Positions 26,922 to 35,817 of a stretch of DNA of 64,000 nt are shown here, piece by piece. This DNA is from Opitutaceae bacterium. Lineage in GTDB: Bacteria > Verrucomicrobiota > Verrucomicrobiia > Opitutales > Opitutaceae. Position 1 is the first letter of the stretch; every line of letters begins with the position of its first letter. The stretch covers positions 1-64,000 of the forward strand of contig JAQUYL010000003.1 of NCBI GenBank assembly GCA_028691845.1. Direction: 5' to 3'. Both the position numbers and the translations under genes were made by a program. The notes below the pieces were generated by a model, which saw only the letters and a program-made list of their open reading frames with translations, was not told where the DNA came from and did not search any database.

Positions 26922-27999
26922 GGGAAATGGGTCAATTAAAGACATTAGATTCAAGTGTCTACCGACATGCAAATCCAGTCTATTAAGACGCGCCTGCCTA
27001 TAAACTGCTATTATCATAATTTATTCCTGATAGCCGTTTGCCCCAAGCGGAGGCAAACGGGAGGCTTCCGCCCATGGTGCGGAAGGAATCGCCGTACCAA
27101 ACCAGGCCTTGCCCGAACGGTTGGGCCGCAATTGACGAACCGGGTCGATGCACGAAAACTGAACCGCGCTTCGACGTGGCCGTCCCGAACACCGGCACCA
27201 ATGGCGCCGATGATGACTGCTGCGTTCCGGAACTGAAGGTAGCCTTGCTGCCGTACGGAGCAGCAGGCCGGTTGCCGCCTTTTCGGTGTCACCGATGCGG
27301 CTCTGCCCTTTCTCTCCCTGGCTGAGGGCGAACCGCGCCGACACTCCGGCAAACAGGTCGCTGGTAGCCAACTGGATGAATCAGCATGCTCCGGAGCCGG
27401 TCTTCCTCCCCTTCGGTCACGACCAGAAAGGCGGCCACCGGAACATCTATGAACTTTTCAGCGGGATCGTCGAATTCGGACGCCTCTTGTTGCCCGGCCT
27501 GATGAACCGGGATCCCAAGACAGTCCCAATGCGGATCGATGCCGCTATGCCCCACGATGAACGAACCGCTGCAGGGAAGACGGTGTTGCTGCGTTGCCAC
27601 GGTTCGCAGCAGCAGCGGAGAATCTCCGCCTTCTCGGCCGCGGCTTTGACGAGCGTATCCTCGCTTTGGATCGACGCAGCGCCGCCGAGCTCGACCTAGC
27701 CTGCCGTCCTCCGAGATGCTTGAAGTCGAGTAGTTTCGCGACGGCATAGCACGGAGCCGGCCTATGAGCGCGGCAAAGCGAGACACCAAAGGAGGCGCTT
27801 CCGCGGGAATTGGAGCCAAGGCCCATGATTTCCGGCCATCAGCGGAGCCAGGCTATGCCGCGTTCTGCAGAATGAGTGAATCCGATCGATCTGCGCCCTG
27901 GTGGGATTGGGAGATGCCGGAAACCTTCATCACTTGATGTCCGGCCGGCGGTCCCGTCACCGATGTGGTCCACTGCGGATGGTAGGCGCGTCCGACAAC
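26922..27999. other. Decayed stretch with no intact gene
   Basis: About 1.1 kb between gpmI and the LEA-type lipoprotein gene. Many short frames exist on both strands, but stretches that look protein-like jump between frames and none shows a family motif. Old pseudogenes are the likeliest content. No RNA gene, insertion sequence end or repeat was recognised. Confidence 0.5.
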
Positions 28000-28494
28000 T
28001 TACTTTTCGGACATGGGGGCAAGGCTGCGGGAGGACGGGGTCACTGGTGGCAGCGGAAAATCCCTCGCATCCAGCCGGCCTTCGCTTTCGGATCGCATCG
28101 TGCCAGCCGGCGGCTTCCCGTAGAGTATGACCTTGAGGCGGTAGTCAAAGCACTTCGATTCGAGAATGGGCCGGAGGCGCGTGAGCAGGCGGAGGTTGCT
28201 CAGATGGACAGTCACAGTCTGGGTCGCCGTGCCAAGCCGTGGCAGGTCCATCGAATCGCCGGTCAGACCTTCTCCCACATAGAGCCCATTCACGTAGATT
28301 TTGTAGACGCCGCCGGTGAGTTGCACCGGTTCGGGCGACTCGTTGCTGAGACGAAGCGTGAAGGCCGCAGTCGTCTCAAACGCGGTCGCCTGTGTGAGCT
28401 GCAAATCGACGAGGCTGACCGCCGGCCCCGGTGCCATTTGGCAACCGCCGAGGAAAACCGACAGGCTGATCAGGAAAACCGGGCTGATTTTCAT
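28000..28494 (-). CDS. LEA type 2-like lipoprotein
   Basis: A 164-residue lipoprotein. The signal MKISPVFLISLSVFLGGC has a clear lipobox (LGGC), so it is anchored by lipid in the envelope. The mature part (about 25-140) has the pattern of the LEA14/WHy fold: alternating strands, TAAFTLRLSNESPEPVQLTG and YKIYVNGLYVGEG. Such domains occur in stress-linked proteins of many bacteria; the function is not established. The chosen ATG at 28494 gives the proper lipoprotein signal, though an ATG 15 nt upstream is possible. Its upstream region is shared with the divergent hemH gene. Confidence 0.75.
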   Translation of the reverse strand: MKISPVFLISLSVFLGGCQMAPGPAVSLVDLQLTQATAFETTAAFTLRLSNESPEPVQLTGGVYKIYVNGLYVGEGLTGDSMDLPRLGTATQTVTVHLSNLRLLTRLRPILESKCFDYRLKVILYGKPPAGTMRSESEGRLDARDFPLPPVTPSSRSLAPMSEK

Positions 28495-28664
28495 GAGGGC
28501 AGGCACCATTTGATGCGCAGGCGGCACCGCGGGCAACTGGATTTTGGTCACCCCGGGCCGCACATCGGATCGTGATGGGGCGGTCGGCCAAGTTCCATGA
28601 AACAGTTCAACCTGTCGGAGCGCCACCGGTTGACAACCCCACCAAAAAAAACGACCACTGCTCC

Positions 28665-29693
28665 ATGGGCAAACAAGCTGTCCTGCTAGTCAATCTCGGC
28701 TCCCCCGCTTCCCCCTCAGTCGCCGATGTCCGTCGCCATCTGGCAGAATTTCTCGGCGACAAGCGCGTCCTCGATGTCCCCGCCCAACCGTGGCGCTGGC
28801 TGCTGCTCCACGGCATCATTCTGCCAGTCAGGCCGAAAAAATCCGCCCACGCATACCAAAGCATCTGGACCTCCGAAGGCTCGCCGCTGATTGTCACCAG
28901 CCGTCGCATGCAACAGCTCCTGCAGGCACGATTGTCCGTCCCGGTTGAACTGGGCATGCGCTATGGCGAGCCGTCGATTGCGGCGGCGATCAGCAGGCTC
29001 GCTTCAGCGGGCGTGGATCGCCTGCTGCTGTTTCCTCAATATCCGCACTACGCGATGTCGAGCTGGGAGACGGTGGCTGTAAACGTCTACGAGGAGGCCA
29101 GGCGACTCGCGCCGCAGATGCGGGTGGATTGCGTGCCGCCGTTTTTCGCCGACGAGGACTATATCTCCGCCCTCGTCGAAAGCGCCCTGCCCTATCTGGC
29201 CCAGCCCCACGACCATCTCCTGTTCAGTTATCACGGCATTCCGGTGCGCCATCTCCGCAAGGCGGACTCGTCGAAGGCCCACTGCACCATCGTGCCCGAT
29301 TGCTGCAACCGGTGCAGCCCCGTGCAGTCCACCTGCTACAAGGCACAGATCACGCGCACCACGCAGGAGTTCGCCCGCCGCGCCCGGCTCGATCCGGCGA
29401 AATACTCCATCTCCTTCCAATCGCGCCTGGTCGGCGAACCATGGCTCTCTCCCTATACCGACTTCGAACTCACGCGGCTTGCCCAAGCAGGGATCAAACG
29501 CCTTCTTGTCATCACCCCGGCGTTCGTCACCGACTGCCTGGAGACCCTCGAGGAGATCCGCGTGACCGGGGCGAAAACCTTTCACGCGGCCGGCGGTGCG
29601 GAATTCACACACATTCCCTGCCTGAATGATCAAAAAGTCTGGATCGAATTTCTCGCCGCCCGCGTGAATCGTTGGTTGCCGGCAACGGCATGA
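28665..29693 (+). CDS. hemH: Ferrochelatase
   Basis: Inserts ferrous iron into protoporphyrin IX, the last step of haem synthesis. The 342-residue protein begins with the family pattern AVLLVNLGSPASPSVADVRRHL, shows the HAYQSIWTSEGSPLI segment, the catalytic His in LLFSYHGIPVRHL, and the late Glu-rich FVTDCLETLEEI motif. Between residues about 205 and 225 lies a cluster of Cys (CTIVPDCCNRCSPVQSTCYK), which might bind an iron-sulfur cluster as shown for some bacterial ferrochelatases. The ATG at 28665 fits the family start. The gene is divergent from the lipoprotein gene. Confidence 0.95.
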   Translation: MGKQAVLLVNLGSPASPSVADVRRHLAEFLGDKRVLDVPAQPWRWLLLHGIILPVRPKKSAHAYQSIWTSEGSPLIVTSRRMQQLLQARLSVPVELGMRYGEPSIAAAISRLASAGVDRLLLFPQYPHYAMSSWETVAVNVYEEARRLAPQMRVDCVPPFFADEDYISALVESALPYLAQPHDHLLFSYHGIPVRHLRKADSSKAHCTIVPDCCNRCSPVQSTCYKAQITRTTQEFARRARLDPAKYSISFQSRLVGEPWLSPYTDFELTRLAQAGIKRLLVITPAFVTDCLETLEEIRVTGAKTFHAAGGAEFTHIPCLNDQKVWIEFLAARVNRWLPATA

Positions 29694-29778
29694 AACCGTA
29701 GTGTTCTCCCATTCATTCTAAGCGATACACCTCAAGCATCCGGTAAATAACTGGCTAATAAACCCCAAGGGGACAAAT

Positions 29779-32532
29779 TTGTTAGGCAGTTGCCCTCCGT
29801 CCGCTTTAGGGTGCGCGCCTTTGACCCGCTTGCAAATCTCCCAGCAACCTCCCTCCGCCAGCAGGGCCGGGACAGCCGACAGCGCCGCCATGCTGTTGCT
29901 TGACGCCACCGGTCGGATTGAGTTCGCCAATCCGGCGGCGTGTGCATTGTGGCAGGCCGGCGCCACCAGGCTCACCGGCGATAACTTCTCCAATCTGTTT
30001 GTTTTTGAGGTTTTTTCCCGGGATCCAGGGCTGCTCCAGGCTCAATGGGAGGTGGTACTGGCCGCCGCACGCGAGCAGCCCGTCACGTTGAAACTCCAGC
30101 CCAAGGAGTCCGCCGCCTTTGATGTCAGCGTGCGCCTTGAGCAGATGGGAGACACGCCGCCGCGCTACTTGGCGATGATTGCCCGGCCGGCCGCAACGGA
30201 GGCGACGGCAGCCCCGGCCGGCACACCACAAACGGCCCATGCGATTCCCGCGGTAGAAAACCTATTTTCTCTGCTCGCCGAGCGCAGCCAGATTGGATTC
30301 TTCGATCTCAATTTCACCAGTAATGAGGTTTACTACTCCCCGGCGTGGAAGCGCATGCTGGGCTACGCGGAAAACGAATTGCCCGACACGATCGAAACCT
30401 GGGGCAGTCTCATTCATCCGGAGGATTCCGCCGCCGCTCCCGACCACCACGGCAAGACTGCCGCTCCCGGCGCGCGCCCCTTCGCGCTCGAATTCCGAAT
30501 GAAGCACGCCAGCGGCCACTACGTGTGGATTCAAAGCGCCGGCCTCCAGCTTTTCGGCCCCAACGGCGCCCTGCAGCGCGTGGTGGGTGTGCACATTGAC
30601 AACCAAGACCGCAAGGAATTCGAGGAATCCTCGCTGCGCAGCGTGGAACGGCTCGAAATGCTTGGCGAATACTGCCAGCTCGGCGTCTTCGACCTCGATT
30701 TTTCCTCTAATCACTACTGGTATTCCCCTGCTTGGAAGCGCCTAATCGGCTACAAGGAGACGGAGCTGCCCGACAAACCGGATACCCTCGCGGCTGCTCT
30801 CCCGGGCGAAGAAATCGCCGCAGGAATAAACGCCTACTTCCTGACCAAGGATCCGGCCCACCCCGCCTATTTCGAGACGGTAAAGCTGCACCATCGCGAA
30901 GGCCGCGATGTCTGGGTCTATGCCGGCATTTTCCGGCAGTTTTCACGCCGCAAGGAGTTGCAACGCGTCGTTGGTTTCATGCTGCCGGTTCCAGCGGGAC
31001 AGACCGCTCCGCCGGTCGCCAAGCAACCGGGAGGTCTGCCCGCCGAGTTGCTTGCGGCCATGCTCGCCGAACTCCGGGAGGGTGTCCTGATCACCGACGC
31101 GGACGGCCGGGTTACTCTCCTCAATGCCAAGGCCGAGCAGATACTGGCGCGTTCCGCCGCTCATGTGAACGGCCAGATCGTGTCGGAGGTCTTTCCGCTG
31201 GTGCATCGCCTTAATCACCAGCCAGGGGAGGATCCGGTCGACAAGGTCATTGCCTCGGGCGAAGCCATCGACTTGAACGATGAATTTGCGCTCGATCGCG
31301 GCGACGGGAAATACACGCCGGTGGTCTGGAGCTGCCGTCCCGTGCTGGACGCCGCGGATCGGATCACTGGCGCGGTGCTGGTGTTCCGCAATCCCGAGGA
31401 AATGAGTCTCACGTCCGAGGAGCTCATCCGCGCCAACCGCTTCGAGTCGCTCGGCCATCTTGCAGGTGGCATCGCGCACGACTTCAACAACCTGCTGACG
31501 ACCATCCTCGGTGGCGTATCGCTGGCCAAGGACAACAAGGATCTGTCGGCGATCGAAAACAGCGAGCGCGCCTGTCTGGCCGCCAAGGGTCTCAGCAAAC
31601 AGCTGCTCACCTTTTCCAGGGGCGGGACATCCGTGCGCCATGTCGTCAAACCCGCCGATATTCTGCACGATGCGGTGCGGGTCGCCGCCGCCGGTTCAGC
31701 CGTCAAGGTGACGATCGAGATTGCCGACGACGTCCAGACCATCTGCGTGGACCGGGCCCAGATTCTGCAAGTCATCCAGAACCTGATCATCAACGCCATT
31801 CAGGCGATGCCCACCGGTCAGGGCAACATCTGGATCAATGCCAGCAATGTCGCACTGGCCGAGGGCCAGGTCCCGCCGCTCGGCGGAGGCAATTACGTCG
31901 CCATCGACGTGCGCGACAACGGCGGCGGCATCAAGCCGGAGCACATGCAGAAGATCTTTGACCCCTTCTTCACCACGAAGAAGGCGGGCACTGGATTGGG
32001 TCTCGCGACCGTGCTCAACATCGTCAAGCGCCATGGCGGACAGATTGGCCTCACCTCCGAGGTTGGCGCCGGCACCACGTTCACGCTCTTTTTCCCGCAG
32101 GCCGACAAACCCGTCGAGGTGGATGCCCGGCGCGCCCCGTCGCTGCGTTTCGGCACCGGCCGCATCCTGTTCATGGATGACGACAGGGAGATTTGCATGC
32201 TGACCGCCACCATGCTCGACGGGCTGGGCTACAAGTACGACCTGGCCAGCAACGGCGAGGAGGCGCTCCAGTTCTACAAGCGTTATCTCAATATCGGACG
32301 GCCCTACGACGCCGTTATCATGGACCTGACCATCATAGGCGGCATGGGCGGCGAGCAGGCCTTCAAGCACCTCCGCGAGATGGACCCCGATGTGCGCGCC
32401 ATCATCGCCAGCGGCTACGACAACGAGGACATGGTGCGCCAGTTTCTCGACATGGGATTCCTCGGCTACCTCACCAAGCCCTACCGCGTCGCTGATCTTG
32501 GCAAGATACTCAAAACCGTGCTGGGAAAATAG
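29779..32532 (+). CDS. Hybrid sensor histidine kinase with PAS domains
   Basis: A 917-residue cytoplasmic hybrid kinase with no membrane segments. It has about four PAS-like domains (near 30-130, 165-285, 295-400 and 425-545), a HisKA dimer region with phosphorylatable His567 (GHLAGGIAHDFNN), an HATPase domain (N box LIINAIQAM, G1 DVRDNGGGIKPEH, G2 GTGLGLATV) and a C-terminal receiver with phosphate-accepting Asp849 (VIMDLTI) and conserved Lys in YLTKPYR. The start is TTG at 29779, supported by AAGGGG 6 nt upstream. No separate response regulator lies nearby, so the output is unknown. Confidence 0.93.
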   Translation: MLGSCPPSALGCAPLTRLQISQQPPSASRAGTADSAAMLLLDATGRIEFANPAACALWQAGATRLTGDNFSNLFVFEVFSRDPGLLQAQWEVVLAAAREQPVTLKLQPKESAAFDVSVRLEQMGDTPPRYLAMIARPAATEATAAPAGTPQTAHAIPAVENLFSLLAERSQIGFFDLNFTSNEVYYSPAWKRMLGYAENELPDTIETWGSLIHPEDSAAAPDHHGKTAAPGARPFALEFRMKHASGHYVWIQSAGLQLFGPNGALQRVVGVHIDNQDRKEFEESSLRSVERLEMLGEYCQLGVFDLDFSSNHYWYSPAWKRLIGYKETELPDKPDTLAAALPGEEIAAGINAYFLTKDPAHPAYFETVKLHHREGRDVWVYAGIFRQFSRRKELQRVVGFMLPVPAGQTAPPVAKQPGGLPAELLAAMLAELREGVLITDADGRVTLLNAKAEQILARSAAHVNGQIVSEVFPLVHRLNHQPGEDPVDKVIASGEAIDLNDEFALDRGDGKYTPVVWSCRPVLDAADRITGAVLVFRNPEEMSLTSEELIRANRFESLGHLAGGIAHDFNNLLTTILGGVSLAKDNKDLSAIENSERACLAAKGLSKQLLTFSRGGTSVRHVVKPADILHDAVRVAAAGSAVKVTIEIADDVQTICVDRAQILQVIQNLIINAIQAMPTGQGNIWINASNVALAEGQVPPLGGGNYVAIDVRDNGGGIKPEHMQKIFDPFFTTKKAGTGLGLATVLNIVKRHGGQIGLTSEVGAGTTFTLFFPQADKPVEVDARRAPSLRFGTGRILFMDDDREICMLTATMLDGLGYKYDLASNGEEALQFYKRYLNIGRPYDAVIMDLTIIGGMGGEQAFKHLREMDPDVRAIIASGYDNEDMVRQFLDMGFLGYLTKPYRVADLGKILKTVLGK

Positions 32533-32586
32533 GCCGCGGGAACTGGAGAAGGCCGGCACCGCCGCCTTCCACGGCGCAGGTTGGCT

Positions 32587-33111
32587 TCAACCGCGCCACG
32601 TCAAGGCGTGGCAGATCGCCACGCCGGCCGCATCGGATTCATCCAGCGCCAGGGTTCGCCCGTGCCCCAGCAACTGCATGATGGTGCGGGCCATCTGCTC
32701 CTTGCTGGCACGGCCCGCGCCCACCACCGCCTGTTTCACCCGCAGCGGCGGATACTCGAACACCTCCCGGCCTTTTATTGCCGCCGCCGCAATCAGCGCG
32801 CCGCGCGCCGCGCCCAGAATCTGGGCGGTCCGGATGTTCTGCACATAAATGGTCTGCTCCAGCGCCACGTGCCGGGGCTCGTATGCATCGATCACCGCGG
32901 TGGCCGCCTTAAAGATCTCCCCCAGACAATGGGCCATCGAGTAACGAGCGGAAATCCTCAAGGTCCGGGAGTGCAGCAGCACCGCCGGCCGGTCAGCCGC
33001 AAACTCGATCAACGCCAGGCCCGTGCCGCGCAGGCTCGGATCGATTCCAAGCACGCGCCCGGCGTAGGCGGAACGATGCGGGGTGGCTGTCTCCGGCCAT
33101 GACTTGGCCAT
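32587..33111 (-). CDS. ruvC: Holliday junction resolvase
   Basis: Cuts Holliday junctions during recombination, together with the RuvAB motor. The 174-residue protein has all four acidic catalytic residues: Asp24 (VLGIDPSLRGTG), Glu85 (HVALEQTIYVQN), and Asp157 and Asp160 (ALDESDAAGVAICHAL). GGGGAAG 4 nt before the ATG at 33111 fixes the start, even though the open frame runs far upstream through an unrelated pseudogene. ruvA and ruvB are not in the window. It converges on the hybrid kinase gene. Confidence 0.95.
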   Translation of the reverse strand: MAKSWPETATPHRSAYAGRVLGIDPSLRGTGLALIEFAADRPAVLLHSRTLRISARYSMAHCLGEIFKAATAVIDAYEPRHVALEQTIYVQNIRTAQILGAARGALIAAAAIKGREVFEYPPLRVKQAVVGAGRASKEQMARTIMQLLGHGRTLALDESDAAGVAICHALTWRG

Positions 33112-33249
33112 GAGCTTCCCCGCGATCTTTGCTTTCCACATCTGCCGGACGGACATTCGCGCCATAAAGGTGCTCCACCGAATACACAGAACCTGCGGAA
33201 AGAAAATGAGGAATATGGCGCTGCGCCGGCCTGATCGACCACCGCCGCC

Positions 33250-34009
33250 ATGAGAAATGCCCTCCTGCCGGAGTGGCATCGCTCCTGTCTGGAAAGCGAC
33301 AGCCGTGTCCATGTTTGCCGGGCGGGCTGGCGGACAAACCGCCTCCGGCCCCATCCCACGAGCGAATTTGAATCCTTCGCCGCCCGCTCCAGGAAGCCGG
33401 CCGGCTGGCTGACTTTGGACGCCGATCTGCGGGTCCGCGACGAATACTTCCACAACGCCAACATGAAGCTGCTGCCGGTTGGCGCCAGCAACGAGTACAA
33501 CCAGCTGCGCACCCGCATCCGGGCCTGGTCTGCCGGCACGCCCGCGGAGAACGCCGAGGTCAACGCCTGCCTGACGTGGGAGTCGCGGTGCTACAGCCGG
33601 CCGCAACGAGCGCTTCGATCCGCTCTGGGGACGGTGACCGCAGTACAGCGAACTCTTCGCGTACAATCCCACCGTCGGACCGAATGTTATTGAGTACGGC
33701 AACCTTCATCGCCTCAACCTCGGCTGGAGCTGCAATCCCGCCAGGAAACTGGAGCTCACCACGGACTACCACGCGCTGTTCGCCGTGCAGCACGAGCCCT
33801 TCAGCGTCGCGGGCAAGACCTATCAAACCACCGGAAATTTCCGCGGCTATCTGGTGACCGCGCAGGTGGAATGCCTCTACAACGCTCATCTCCGCGGTCA
33901 TATCCGCGCCGAGATATTCCTTCCGAGCGATTACTACTCCACCGTGCCCGCCGGGCCGACTAAGGCGATGGAGACGTTCCTGCGAACCGAAATCCTGCTG
34001 ACCTGGTGA
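33250..34009 (+). pseudogene. Alginate-export-type outer-membrane protein, broken
   Basis: Remains of a gene for a beta-barrel porin of the alginate export family (about 400-500 residues when intact). An N-terminal part in one frame reads RVRDEYFHNANMKLLPVG and NQLRTRIRAW, typical of the first strands. From about 33590 the reading moves to another frame: GRNERFDPLWGR, then a TGA where the family has Trp, then PQYSELFAYNPTVGPNV and NLHRLNLGW onward to a proper stop at 34009. The middle of the gene is missing. So there is a large deletion with frameshift, plus a nonsense change. Confidence 0.75.
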
Positions 34010-34067
34010 GCGAACCGGCCAGTTGACCTTGCCGCCACCGGAAGCCCCCTGAGGAGAGGAGGGGATA

Positions 34068-34125
34068 AATGATGACTTGGGGTGGACCGTGTGGACGCGA
34101 GCCGCCAGTTTGTCCGCGCTATGCC
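34068..34125. repeat. 58-bp dispersed repeat, copy 1
   Basis: A 58-bp segment beginning AATGATGACTTGGGG and ending CCGCGCTATGCC, matching the copy at 35211-35267 in the same orientation with about ten differences including one gap. It lies just past the 3' end of the PEP-CTERM gene. Confidence 0.7.
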
Positions 34126-34153
34126 ATCTTTATCCACGCGGTCACACAATGCG

Positions 34154-35005
34154 TCAAACAACGCAGCGGCGCCGTCGTCCAACAGCAGCAACGCCCAATG
34201 CGGCCAGGCCAAACAACCCCGCGTAGGTCGAGGGCTCGGGGATCGCCGTGCCCTCATATTTGATGTCGTCAAATGCCGCGGCGATGCCGGATGAACCGCT
34301 CGTTCCTGAGCTCAAGATGATCATAAAGTCGCGGTTCGGATCGGAACCGGGAATAGTGGCCTGGGCACTTGTCCAAGCGTTTCCTGCCCCTGGCTGGTTG
34401 ACGTCGAAGACAGACAGATATCCGGTTCTCGTCGTCAGATTTGCAGTGAACGTAATTTGGAAAGTGCCGCAGGTCGCATAAGGATAGAGAGCCGGGACCG
34501 AAGTGATATACCCTCCTCCACCTCCGTTTATACTCACCGAAATCTTTTGGGCAACTTCGTCCGCAGGAAAGCTATAGAAGTCAATCTTTGCACAACTCTG
34601 GATCGAAGCAGCGCCGTCTGTGGTTAAACCGAATTCAACGGTCGCCTGAGAGACATTCATGGTGTCATTGCTAGGCCGGACTAAAAGCGACATGGTTAGG
34701 GTATCGGATGAATTGGGGACATAGTAGTCCATCACACCAGAGCCACCGCCTGCGATTGTTAGACTGTGAGTACCTGGTCCTATGTTTAGCGTTGAGACTT
34801 TTGCAGTAGTTGAAAGGCCAAAATATGGAGTACCACTAGGAGGCGTCTTCCAATGCGTGGTGTTGGCCACGAGATAGCTGGCAGCCGAGTTAATGGCGTA
34901 GGATTCAAAATCCTCGATCACCTGCTGGGCGCGAACGTTAGTAGCAGCGAAGAACGGTGCGATGGATAAGAGGGCTACGCGAGCCGCGAACCGAGAAGTG
35001 CTCAT
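34154..35005 (-). CDS. PEP-CTERM sorting domain protein
   Basis: A 283-residue exported protein with a signal peptide (cleavage near VRAQQ, residues 25-27), a central beta-rich domain with a Gly-rich turn (SINGGGGGYITS) and few charged residues, and a C-terminal sorting signal IPEPSTYAGLFGLAALGVAA followed by GRRRR. Exosortase would cut this signal and pass the protein to the cell surface, probably with glycosylation; no exosortase gene is in the window. The central domain has a pair of Cys and could bind sugars or other surface ligands, but this is a guess. Near-identical 58-bp repeats sit on both sides of the gene. Confidence 0.92.
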   Translation of the reverse strand: MSTSRFAARVALLSIAPFFAATNVRAQQVIEDFESYAINSAASYLVANTTHWKTPPSGTPYFGLSTTAKVSTLNIGPGTHSLTIAGGGSGVMDYYVPNSSDTLTMSLLVRPSNDTMNVSQATVEFGLTTDGAASIQSCAKIDFYSFPADEVAQKISVSINGGGGGYITSVPALYPYATCGTFQITFTANLTTRTGYLSVFDVNQPGAGNAWTSAQATIPGSDPNRDFMIILSSGTSGSSGIAAAFDDIKYEGTAIPEPSTYAGLFGLAALGVAAVGRRRRCVV

Positions 35006-35210
35006 GAGGGTATTGTTGTGGCAATTGACTCCGTCACGCGTTCCTCTGAAACCATCTCCGAGGATCAGAGTGATTACAGGGCGTTACTGCATACTGTCGT
35101 GAAACTATTTTAATATTCTTACGTATAGCTACGATTTGCGAGCCTTAAAATGGTATTCCCAATGAACCTCCGGGGAACAGGGGGCCGAAGCAGTGCTTCC
35201 AAAGAAAGCC

Positions 35211-35267
35211 AATGATGACCTGGGTCGACCGTGTGGGTGCGAGACGCCAGTCTGCCCGCGCTATGTC
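35211..35267. repeat. 58-bp dispersed repeat, copy 2
   Basis: Second copy, beginning AATGATGACCTGGG and ending CCGCGCTATGTCC. It contains a small inverted repeat (AGAC, GCCA, GTCT) that is degraded in copy 1. It lies between the PEP-CTERM promoter region and the end of the ACT-domain gene. Confidence 0.7.
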
Positions 35268-35277
35268 CTCTTGCCCG

Positions 35278-35709
35278 CTAGGTCTTGAACAGGTCCACCG
35301 CCGTGAAGACACCGATGCCGGCCTTCTGCAGCACGACGACGGCACGGTCCATGTCGGCGAAGCGGAAGATCATGATGGCGTCACCGCCGGTGCGCATCGC
35401 AAACGCGTACATGTACTCCACCGAGATCCCCTGCGATTCGAGTGCGGCGAGCACCGAGGCCAGTCCGCCCGGACGATCGGGCACCTGGAGGGCAACGACC
35501 TCGGAGATGGTGGCGGCGTAGCCAGCGTGCTCCACCATTTGCTTCGCCTTCTCGACGTCGGGGGTGATAATCCGCAATAGGCCGAATTCGCCGGCTTCGG
35601 AAAGCATGAGGGTGCTGAGATTCACCCCCGCCTCGGCGAGGATGCGGCAGAGGCCGGACAGGCTGCCGGGAAGGTTTTCCAAAAAGACGGAGAGCTGGCG
35701 GATTTTCAT
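35278..35709 (-). CDS. ACT-domain protein (two ACT modules)
   Basis: A 143-residue protein made of two ACT domains (about 1-65 and 70-140), the kind that binds amino acids as regulators. The first has SVFLENLPGSLSGLCRILAEAG and the second VPDRPGGLASVLAALESQG, both with the Gly-rich turn that contacts ligands. It lacks any catalytic domain. The ATG at 35709 is used because the upstream frame has no similarity. It follows paaK by 108 nt on the same strand, as in aromatic-acid operons of other bacteria, so it may sense an aromatic amino acid and modulate the pathway. Confidence 0.85.
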   Translation of the reverse strand: MKIRQLSVFLENLPGSLSGLCRILAEAGVNLSTLMLSEAGEFGLLRIITPDVEKAKQMVEHAGYAATISEVVALQVPDRPGGLASVLAALESQGISVEYMYAFAMRTGGDAIMIFRFADMDRAVVVLQKAGIGVFTAVDLFKT

Positions 35710-35817
35710 GGTGAAGGAACTGGTGGGCAACAGGTAGTGAGTAGGGAGTGGCAAATGATACCGGGGAAGCCGCTGTCCGGGGGGCTGGAGGCGATACTCG
35801 CTGCGCGATGCTCGCCG

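Noticed and set aside
33112..33702. Long minus-strand open frame continuous with ruvC
   Set aside because: The frame runs through the alginate-export pseudogene on the opposite strand and has no RuvC similarity. A good ribosome site fixes the ruvC start at 33111.
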